A stretch of DNA of 64,000 bases from Maniola hyperantus. Lineage: Eukaryota > Arthropoda > Insecta > Lepidoptera > Nymphalidae. Under the pieces are notes generated by a model. That model worked only from the letters and a program-made list of their open reading frames with translations. It was not told the origin of the DNA and ran no database searches. The position numbers and the translations under genes are program-made. Shown here one piece after another: positions 11,195 through 22,400 of this stretch (positions are counted from its first letter, which is position 1; the number at the start of each line of letters is the position of its first letter). The stretch lies in NCBI RefSeq assembly GCF_902806685.2, contig NC_048554.1, positions 11,284,001 to 11,348,000 of the forward strand, written 5' to 3'.

Positions 11195-13096
11195 CTACAT
11201 TTTAATTTTTATCACGTCAGAGTTTATACTTACCTATATATTCAAAAAAGGCTCGATTAAAAAACCGTTTTTTTTCTTTAAATTTATTATAGATTTTACA
11301 TTCACACTAATTAAAGAAATAAACACAAATAGAATTGTTTGAGCACATCGCATTCGCACAAAAAACATGCATGGACTTTTTTAATCACACTTAATAGGAT
11401 ACAAACATGAACATTTATTTTTAATTAAGTATTGGTATATACCTACATTTATTCTAACTCTATTCTGTTAAAATAGTTTAATTATAATTTTAAGTAATCT
11501 CTTTTGGCCTTCTGTTATACCTAGATTTAAATTTAAATAATAATTATGTATTTACGCTGTTGATTACTTTCAAATAAACAAAAATAAAAAATAAAAATTT
11601 TTTTAATATTATACAGAACAGGAATACCATTACCAACAGTCCAGAAAACAAATCACATGTTTCATTTGAAAAATATAGAAAAGACAACACAAAAAAATAT
11701 GAGTAAAATTAGGACGGACAATCTTAACGAATTACGTAGATATTTAATAATAATTAAAGATGTACGGTGTACTTATTACAATATAAAACACTTCCAACCA
11801 TTGACTAGTTATTTTTAAATTATATCTAATGAAATATCACAGCGTTGAACGCATCTTTATTTAATAATCTATTTTTGAACGCCACATTCGTGTCGATGCG
11901 GCGAAATCGGTATTTTTAGCGGGACTTTCTATGATGTGTAAATTTATAAATAGCGAAATATCTACGATTTTCTAAATGTTATAGGTCAGATACCTACTAG
12001 GTACCTGCTCATCTTAATTACACAATAAAGTCTCTTTAAATTAATCAACGTACCTATGTAGCTAGATTAGGTAACCTACCTCATTTTTTCGCATAATATG
12101 CGTGGAAGAAGAGATTTTATGAAATTCAGATTTAATATTATCATTCTGAAATTCATAAAATCTTTTCAAAGAAATACCGTATATTTTATACATCATTTTA
12201 CATTGAAATTGAAACAAGTTTACGGTACATATTGAGAGTATTCTTTTGATTATTTTCACCCGAATCTCTCTTTACTTAATTCTAATAAAAAAGACTGAAA
12301 ACTTTTTAAATTTCATTTTCAACCAGGTATCCTGAATTAAAAATTGGGACTACTTATTTTGGGTTTACACGATAATATAGGGACAGATTAACACGATTCA
12401 ATATTTTATTTTTAGTTAAGAATTTTTTCTTGCGTTCAGGCTTCAAGGAAAAAGTGCATATGCTTCTACTAGGCAAGAGCTCTAGTCTAGACACCATTGT
12501 TACTTTCCATCAGGCTCTGTGCCATCAGGCCTTGTCTTCAAGTGCAAGTCTATCACTAAACAAAAGTTTTCATTCATGGCAACCATGGGACATCATAATT
12601 CACAGCATAACAGTTTTTTTAAAATTTAATGGTGCGTTTACATTCAGAGCAGCCTGCAACTTTAAAAAAAAATACTAACACCAGTTCTTATTTTAAAATA
12701 AATTAATTAATAAAAATAAAGGTAGATAAATAATTTCAGTTCAACGAATTATGACTAGACTCGCACAGACCTAGGAAAAAGAAAGAGGATGAAACGTGAT
12801 AAGTGAAGCCAGCAGGGCTCCAGCCTCCACATGATGCAATCAATGCTTTCAAAGATGAATGCTACTGAGAAGTTTACCCACAAATGGGTTTTACTTTTAA
12901 CAGGAGTTTAAGTACCCAGTAGGTACATGATATAGGTATGTTGCATAGACCAGCCTATAATATGCACCGCCCACCTCGGTAGAGTTTTATCACACTATAT
13001 AATGAAGCGTACCTACAAAATATTTCTATGGTTTGTCGTTCACACTTCACACGTATCACATTGATTGCATCAAAGTATGCTGTTTCAGCTATGTAT
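11195..13096. other. No gene seen; Scp downstream region
   Basis: Very AT-rich. Frames up to 82 codons are unsupported. On the minus strand an AATAAA near 12,404-12,409 could serve as a distal Scp poly(A) signal. Confidence 0.45.
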
Positions 13097-13350
13097 GCTC
13101 AGCGGGTGGCGAAGCTGAAGTGGCAATGGACAGGGCACATAGTTCGAAAAACCGATAGACATTAGGGTCTCAAGGTGCTGGAATGGCGGCTCGCACCGGA
13201 AAGCGCAGCGTTGGAAGATCCCCCATTAGGTGGACGGAGGACATCAGGCAAGTCGTAGCGAGCCGGCGCATGACCGTGGCGTGTGGGAGTCCCTACAAGA
13301 GATCTATGTCCAGCAGTGGACGTCTATCGGTTGTTGATGATGATGCTATT
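13097..13350 (+). mobile_element. RTE-type non-LTR retrotransposon 3' end
   Basis: Encodes, with frame damage, the conserved C-terminus: VAKLKWQW-type helix, GKRSVGR.P.RWT.DIR, W.SLQE.Y, then a GATGATGATG tail. It starts 55 bp beyond the Scp stop, antisense to Scp, so the Scp 3' UTR may run through it. Confidence 0.7.
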
Positions 13351-13404
13351 TCATTTTTAGTTCTGGCCTTTCTATTTCCTTCAGTCAGCAGAGTGGTATA
13401 TAGC

Positions 13405-16400
13405 TTATAACTCTAGAGGTCCGAACAGCAGTTTGGCGGGGCAGTCTTCGCTCTGGTCGCTCAGGAACTGCGCGAACAGCTCCTGGTACCGCGAGATCGT
13501 CATGCCGCCTTTTCTTCTGTCGTCGTCCTGTAATGTTAAAAACGAAAGTAAGTAAACTAGCGACCCGCCCCCCCCTCGCACGGGTAGCTTACTACAATTT
13601 TCGTAGGGATCTCTATTTTTTTTCAAATAAAATATACTTAGTATGATACTCAGGAATAATGTAGCTTTCGACTCGTGAAAGGATTTTCAAAATCAGTTTA
13701 ATAGTTCCAGACTCCAGAGATCCTACAAACAATGAATTAATCGAATACCTACGACTTTAAAGTCGAATAGTCTATCTAGGTCTTTTAGGTCTAAGTACAA
13801 ATTTTCTTAAGATGGAAATTCAATGTAAATTATCATGTCTAACATTTAAATAGGTATTTAGGTAAATAAACAAAAGCTATCTCAACGTGAAATTATGCAA
13901 TACGATAATAAAAATTTAACGAGCACTAGTTGGTAGACTGCCAACGGCCGAGCTTCCCCCTCCTTGCCCACTAAACTGTGGGATATCTAGAAAATCATTT
14001 TACGTGACGATTGTCACACGCTACTACAATTATTATTTTGAAATGATCACAAAAAATCGGTCACAAATAACTTTGGTTGTTAGGGTTCCGTACACGAAGG
14101 GTACCAACAGGACCCTATATTACAAAGCTTCCGCTGTCCGTCCGTCCATCTACCTGTCTGCCAACTAACGGGCTGTCTCTCATGAACCGTAATAGTAGAG
14201 TAAACTAGAGTGAACTCTCGGTTTGATCCTGAATCGACAATATGTCAAATATAAGGCTATGTTGACATGAAATCAAAGAATAATAGGGCTACCGTGTGCA
14301 AGACCGTGACGTGCGGAAGTCCCTAAGAGAGACCTAAGTCCAGCTGTGGACGTCTATCGGTTGGTGATGACAATAGCGTCTGGTAATTTTCCTTACGTAG
14401 GAGGGCGTGTAATATCATAGTTTATTGGATACAAAAATGACGGTGATGTACTGACGTGTGGCGTTACAAGTCAGAAAGACAAACGTGGTGGTTTTGGAAT
14501 TATTCCAGAAATTTTTGACTTTTGTTAATTAACGTCGTGACTCGTGTTAAAAGCATTTGGATGGTTTAAAATTCAGGGAACTTGTAATTCTCTTGGATGT
14601 ATATATTTCAACCATGGGTTTTTATTAAATTAGTTGTGGTGAAAATGGTAGTAGGTACAAACTTCTGATTCGCTGACAGCAAAGAAATTACCTATTTATC
14701 AGAAATTAGATGGAGCTAGATATCCCGTTAAAACTCTTTGATTTTCCGGGATAAAACGTAGCCTATGTAGCCTTCCCCGGGATGTAAGCTGACTCTCTAC
14801 CAAAGATCACTTTTGCACACCGAGCTGTCACACTTTCGCGTTTATATTATTAGTATGGATTCCGGCTAGCTTTAGCTTCATCGATAAAAACGCGGTTCTT
14901 AAATTGATGTTGATGATTGATTAGACACCTTCATAAAACGCCAATACAGAGCCAGAGCGTTGCCAGAAGCCCGAGTTCGATACCCGATAGCGAACGATTT
15001 AATGCCGATTGCATTTGCGACAGAGATGGATCGGCATTGACATGGATTGCTAAATATATTTGCCAAATGTTCTGGCGGGGTATTCCGAGAATCGCATAAT
15101 ATTACGAATACGTTGCTCTACGATCTTCTAATACCTATACAAAAAAATCAACCAAGTGCGAGTAGGATTCGCACACGAAGGGTTCCGTATCATCGTACAA
15201 GAACTTTTTATTTAATCTTCATCGCGGCTATTTTGAGGCACCGTTCCTGTAGGTACGGAGCCCTAAAAATGGCATGGGAGTAGTAGGTACGTGACAGGTC
15301 AAGGTAGCAGTCGGGGTGGGAACGTCCCGTACAGTCCCTGCGCTATACGCAGTGCGGGTGTGCCTACGCTACAGAGCGCGGCTCTCCTCTCAGAGTGAGA
15401 AGGGTTTTGGCCATAGTCTACTACGCTGGCCATGTAAGGATTGGTAGACTTCACACACCTTTGAGAACATTATGGAGAACTCTCAGGCATGCAGGTTTCC
15501 TCACGATGTTTTCCTTCACCGTTAAAGCAAGTGATATTTCTCGACTCTAGTATCATAAGGTCGGATGTGGATTTTTGCTACTTTTCAGGAGAGCCAAAAC
15601 AAAAATGCTAGGGAAATCGGGTCATAATTTCTAAACTACTAGAGATACAATTTCAGTTGTTTTTGTAATATTTAACACTTAACTGTACCTATCATTAACC
15701 ATTACTAGAAATACTTTATCATTAATAAATAAAATATAAACTCACAATTTCTTCAAAATGGACGATATGCGACTTTATGCTGGTAATATTCGTAACTGTG
15801 CTAAAAAATTGTGTGCATAAGTTGTAAACCGACTTTATGGCTGCAATTTTTACTATTATAAATTTGAAATAAAAGTCGGATCTATTACTTAATATTTCAT
15901 AATACGTCTTAACTGATTATACATAAGTAATATTCGGACAAAAGATCACAGTAGTTATCTCACAAAAATCATTTAGGAGTTTTGTGAGATAGCAACAATG
16001 TACCTATCTGATTTTTCTGAAACTGATTAGTTAGATCTGAAACATAATAATTGCCATTCGCCCGATAGTCTGACCATTGCATCCGTGTAAACCTTGTGAC
16101 TTCTGAATGAATGAAAATAACATTTACAAATTCACAAATAAAGCCCATTAATTAAAAACAACGGCCAAAAATTGGAAAAAAAATTTACAAAGTAATTAGA
16201 AACCTACAGTGGGCCAAACATTTTTTGTGGAATTGCATACATGACAGTTACATCAATATAGAAATCTAAAACATGCCAACATAGCCTGATTTTCCTTATA
16301 ATGATTAGGTACGTAAAGTAAGAATGGAGGTCAGCAGGTACCTACTGCAAAAGTTGGTTATATTTTACAGTGGATAATGGTTTCTCATTATGTCGTATAT

Positions 16401-19400
16401 TGGGCGAAAGCGGGGAAGAATTTTAAGTTTATATGTACCTATAACATACTAATGAAATACAAAAAAGTCTTCTTTAAAGTAGTTTTTATAAAATAATAAC
16501 ACCCAGCATTATTGCGTTAGTTGTAGCCAGGTAATATATTCCGAAATCTGAAAATCCCCGCCGTTCTTTTTTTTTTTGATATAACAAACGGTCCTGATAT
16601 ATCACCTTTGTAAAGGGATGTGGTCTTTAAAAATATGTTGTAGTGCCAAATCAAACTTATCAAAAAGTTTTGTTTCCTTCGCATGTTCTTGTAAACTGTG
16701 ACCAATCGCTTAGTTTAGTAATCTGCATTGTTTTCAGCTGTTCCCTTTTTTTTCATTTGTGCATGGATTACATCTTACTCCACGTAGGTACATGTAGCAT
16801 TTTAGCATAAAGCTTGTGATTTATCACCTTTTAGTGTGGTAATCCTTATAATAATCATAAGTAAGCCATAACGATTATCATGCTCCGAATATGACCGACA
16901 CAATTATCAGACCACAAAGTCAATTCTTCAACAATTTCGAGAATACTTTGTTTCTTCTCTAGTAGATTAATGAAATAAGACAAGATACTGTTTTATTCCT
17001 TCCGCTTATGTTGTTGTCCTTATGTTTTCAGACCACATTAAAGTAGCAACACTGCTGGTAGCATCATGAATCGTTTTTAAGGTGCAGAAACTACGCAGGT
17101 ATAAGGATTTACTGTTAGTCAAATCCGGCATTGCCACTTTTGTAATAAAAAAAATACTTTCTGCTTTCTTGAAAATTCCATTGCTTCTGTTTCGACTGTT
17201 CTTTTCAACAGATACTTTTTTAAACTGTTTCTTTCGTGTTTAAGTTAAGTTTTTTTATTTTTTTACTTTCACTTTTATTAGTTGTTTAATTAATAAATTA
17301 ATTTATACTACATTTATATTTAAATTAACATAATCTAAAGCTTCCTATAATTAGGTATGTTTCGTTAGAATCACTATCATCACATATTGTAGGTGCCTTA
17401 TAATTTCTGCTCTCGATTAATATCAAATTCGGTCGATTATAAGACGGGTAAAGAAGAAAAAAATTGATTAGGTACTCTAATTTTTTAAGGCTACCTTAAA
17501 AACTAGGGCAATAAATTTTTGAACTGATGATTTGAACTATGATTCATAAAAAACACCATAAATGCACGGTTTTTTGCTTAGTGGGGTATTATTATAATAC
17601 ATGTTTAGATTTCCATGGTGTGATTTTCGTGGTCCTAAAAGATTTTCTAGTCTACATTTTCAAAATGTCTTCAGCTTTATTCTGGCTCTTTACTTTTTTC
17701 CCGCAGTTTAGTCCAAAATTTTGGTGAAATAGGATGGATCTCTTACCTATTAATCACATCAACTTTAATGTAGTCACAAACAAAAAGCTTTATTTCAACT
17801 TACTTCCATGAATTTTATTGCAAAATTATTTATATTACGAGGCAAAAAGTCTTAAATGATTCACAGTCCAAATATTAATACAAAAAATTCGAAGCATAAC
17901 ATCTGTTGTGATTTTACCTAACAAAATTATTACATATTTTAGAAGCAGAAGTGCGTAACTGCAGTACCAGCTAGTATTACAAATAAACTTATTTCGTAGC
18001 ATAATGGTCGAACTCAAAATACATCTATCATTTTTCTCCATTGCTTTGGTGCATACATACGCAAGTCAAAAAATATAATTATGGTTCTCCAAATTTTTAG
18101 AATGTGTTCAGATACGACATTATGCATGTATTTATCTTTGCAACGAAAAGAGATAGAAATACTGGTGTCACCTTGGCAGAAAGAGCCCGAAATGCTCAGT
18201 ACCTTTATGTAAAAAAGTGAGTTTGGTCGGAAGTACACATCCGAGCTTATGATACTAGAGTCGAGATTTAATTAATCAAAACGCACATAACTCCGAAAAG
18301 TTAGAGGTGCGTGCCCGGGATCGAACTCCCGACCTCCGATTAGAAGGCGGACGTCCTAACCACTAGGCTATCACATCTTAAAGTAGGTATACCTAATAAA
18401 TAATAATATTTATCAAATTCAAAAGTAGGAAAATACCCAATTTGAATGTTAAAATTTGGATAGGAAAGTCTGTTTATACTCACATTTAACAAAGAATTGA
18501 AAGCTTCATCTATAACCTTGATGTCATCTACCACCATCCTCTGCACGCAGTCGTATCTGAACTCTTCAACACCAATGATCCCGTCAGCATTAATATCGAT
18601 CATCCGGAAGTTGGTCTCGATGAATGCCTTCAAAGCCTGCGGAAAGTCTTCGTACTTTCGCCCTATACAGCTGTTCTGTACCGCATTTTTAAACTCATCC
18701 ACAGTTACAATGCCATCCTAAAAAAATAAACTGACCATAGACAAAGAATCTATTTTTTTAAAGCTTAAATTAAAAGCGACAAGCGTGCGCTGCAGCAGTG
18801 CGTGCTTGTTTTAATAAATTAAGCAACGAATAATAGATAATAATTGTTATTTGTAGTAATTAAGCAATTAATTCATTCCAAACTAATATTATAAATGCGA
18901 AAGTGTGTCTTTCTGTCTGTATGCTAGCTTTTCACAGCCCAACAGTTAAGCTGATTTTGATGAAATTTGGTACAAAGTTAGCTTTCATCCCTGGGAAGGG
19001 TATTACATTTTATCCCAGAAAAACAAAGAATTCTCATAGGATTTTTTAAAAACTTAAATCCACGCGGACGAAGTCGCAAGCATCATCTAGTTACCTACTT
19101 AGTTATTAATTTCTAAATTATAGACTCTAGAACTAGATTAATAAAATCTAAGTATTATATGCATGCAATATGTAAAGTGTTTCAGTTTTAATTCTTCTAC
19201 CATCTATTAAATAACTAAATAAAGAAATAAGTTCCAAGACAGTATTATTTTTTACTAGATAGGTACTTTAAAAGTAGACATCAAAAGTTGATACACAAAT
19301 TGTTGAAAGAAGAGCTAAGTACACATTTTATTCCTTCATTCCTAATTCCTATCTTAAATCCAAGTGTTGCGAACGTCATAAATTTATCGAGAAGGGTTTT

Positions 19401-22400
19401 TTGTTTCCGATGCCCAAGCGGATATTCTACATATAGCCTTGCTTCGTCCAGTCGTTTTACCGGTAGGTAATGGTTGAAAAAGTCCATTAGACTGATTGAT
19501 GCCGAGATACCGGATATACGGCGGGCGAAAAGTTTATTATATAGGAGAATCTCTCTCTCCGTCTAGTGTTGGACTCCGGCGCATCAAAATATGAAAGTCA
19601 GGGAATAGGAAGTCCACCTTTGTTTGCGAGCAAGCGAGATATGAGGCAGGGAGACGCCCCGCACACCCGCACATCACCCGCACCGGGTTAGTGCGGGGGG
19701 CTGTGCGGATGTCCAGGGCGTTCCCTCCTCGGTTGCCATATCGATCTGTAGCTACTATAGGTAGGTACAAGTGCACTACAATAATAATATCTCCTTCGAA
19801 GTTGAGACTGACTGAAAATCGGTCAGTAGCACATTATTATCTCCATATCTTCACTGGGTTACGAAAACAGAAGAAAATTAGTTGCACAAATAAGTAGATA
19901 GAAAGATCTAGAAGAAATACCACACGCCTATACCATAGTGTACGCCACAATGCCACGTAAAGCCAAGCCTACACCGACAGCGAGTGTATAAGGTGTTGTG
20001 TAACCGACATAGTCTGGCACCTTGTCGAAGTCCGCCAGCTGCGCGATCTCCTCCCACAGGCTCAGCATGATGTGCTGGTACTTCTGCAGGCGACTCGCGC
20101 TGCAGTCGCCCTTTCCCTCTAGGACGCATGTGCGGAGCGCGAGGCAGTGGAAGTCGCGGGCGTCGAGGTAGCCGTTGTTGTCGATATCTGAAAATGGGAA
20201 ATTGTAGTATGGTTAAGTATCATCATCATTATCAACCCATCACCGGCTCACTACAGAGCACGGGTCTCCTGACTCCTCTCAGCGTGAGAAGGGGTTTGGC
20301 CAGAGTCTACCACGCTGGCCATGTGCGGATTGGTAGACTTCACACACCTTTGACAACATTATGGAGAACTCTCGGGCATGCAGGTTTCCTCACGATGTTT
20401 TCTTTCATTTTTACCACCATTGTCCCATAGAGCTGCATTTATTATGCTGACTAATATCCCCCTTTCCCCTCCAACTAAGCTTAAAGCTTGTACTAGGAGT
20501 AGGTACGACGCAGTGGCGTGCACAGACTTTTAAGCCAGGGTAGGCATTAGTTAGGTACCTGTTTACTGGCAGGTCATAATGAAAAATATGCATTGAGCTA
20601 TTACAACTGGGGTACGCAGTACATTTATGCTTCTATGACCTGCACACCACTGGTACGACAATAGTGCAACGGGTGGGGTTTGAACCAGCGACTTTTCGGA
20701 TTTCAGTCCGCTCCTTTAACCGTTGAGCTATCGAGGCTCTAATCGGATACATTACAATCGCAATTGTTGTGATTGGCTGAATTAATACTGTATTCTTGTT
20801 GCAATAAGTGAGTAGCCGTAGTATACGGCCACAGAAGTGATTGCGATCGTCACACTGTAGCTGTCATTTTACCGCAATCGAGCCTTTGGTACAAACGATT
20901 AGATTTACTTCCTCAGAAAATGTTTTTTTAAGATGTTCCTATGTGTCTTAAAATTAGTCATTAACTTTTAATGTCAGTTCGTTTATGTTGGAGAATACGT
21001 GGAATCGTCAGTCAATCAGAATCAAGATATTTTGGCAGCAACTTTGTTTATATACTGGGAAACCTTATTGCCTGTAATTTCTCCATAACGTCTGTCTTCA
21101 TTACGATCACTGAAATAAATCACATTGAGTAAATAAATAAATACGAAATCTACTGCTAAAGATACCTGACTTGGTATAGGTAAGTAAGTACCTAGTAATC
21201 TTACTTTAAAAGTTGTAAAAACAAATTTTTTGTTCATGAACACTTTTTAAGTATTTTTTTTTTGTATGACACGGTTTCACGGTTCACAAATTCACGGTTT
21301 TCACATTTTTCCCCTCATGTCTGCTATAAGACCTGCCTACCTGCCTGATTCTAGGTCAACGGTAGGTTTCTTGACAGACACGACAGACAGACGGACAGAG
21401 AGACCACGAAGTTATCCAATAAGGGTTCCTTTTTTCCTTTTGAGGTACGGAACCCTAAAAACAGGTAAATGTTGTAAACCGTCGGGGCTCGCCTGACAGA
21501 AGCGAAGCTTCTACTCATTTTTCAATGAAAGTAGGTATGAGTGACCGCGTGAGAGGAGGAAGTTAAGGCGCAGGCTGTCCTGCATGAAATAAATAAATTC
21601 ATTTAATTTCAAGGTAATCGTCCCCGTTTTCTCTTGGTTTTCTCTTCACGCACGATGCTGTAGAAGCTTCGCTTCAAAAATAAAAAAATGGCTCATAGAC
21701 ACGGAAGTAATATCTACCTATGTTATTAATTATTTTGGCTCACAAATCACAGACATCTCAATAATTTAGTCGAATTAATTAAAAAGTACACCCATTATAA
21801 AATGTCGCAACGGTCAAATTAGTGATCTAGACTTGAGACTTGGCTAGCGTGAGTAAACAATGGGTAGACCTTTGCCAAAAGCTGGCCCTTTCGCAACCAA
21901 ACTATTAACGTATTTCGAATTTTCTTATGTCTATTTGTCATGGCATCACTATGTTGATTATGTGGACCGTATGATATTGTAGTTGACATAGGAACTGGTT
22001 CAAGAATGATTTATTTTGGCTGGGGCGAATGTCCTCGGATTTAAGACGGTCGGACGGACGGTCACAAAGTAGACCGTAGATAGTGTCTAAGTAAATACTA
22101 AGAATAGCACAAGACAGACAGTGAAGGTAGGATCTTTGTACACCTTTCAAAATTACTAAGTATTTTTCTTCGTTCTCTTCGTTCTATAATCTTGGGATCT
22201 GGTTTTAATTTAATCAATTCTAAAAATTGCGATTGTAGTAGTGATTTCGAAATTTATAAACATATTGGCATTAGATTTTTGATTAGTTAACACTTGTCAG
22301 TTAACACCCGTCGCTAATTACAAACTAATCTCTTGGCTCGCAATAATTAATTCGTCGATACAAAATAGACATTATATAGGGTGATGAATTGATGATATTG

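Noticed and set aside
18340..18483. Extension of Scp exon 3 past codon 151
   Set aside because: The open frame reads through the GTGAGT donor into intron and SINE sequence; joining to 13,527 restores the normal C-terminus.
20654..20740. tRNA gene on the minus strand
   Set aside because: It has A- and B-box-like blocks but runs straight into a SINE body and shows no paired acceptor stem, so it is a SINE head.
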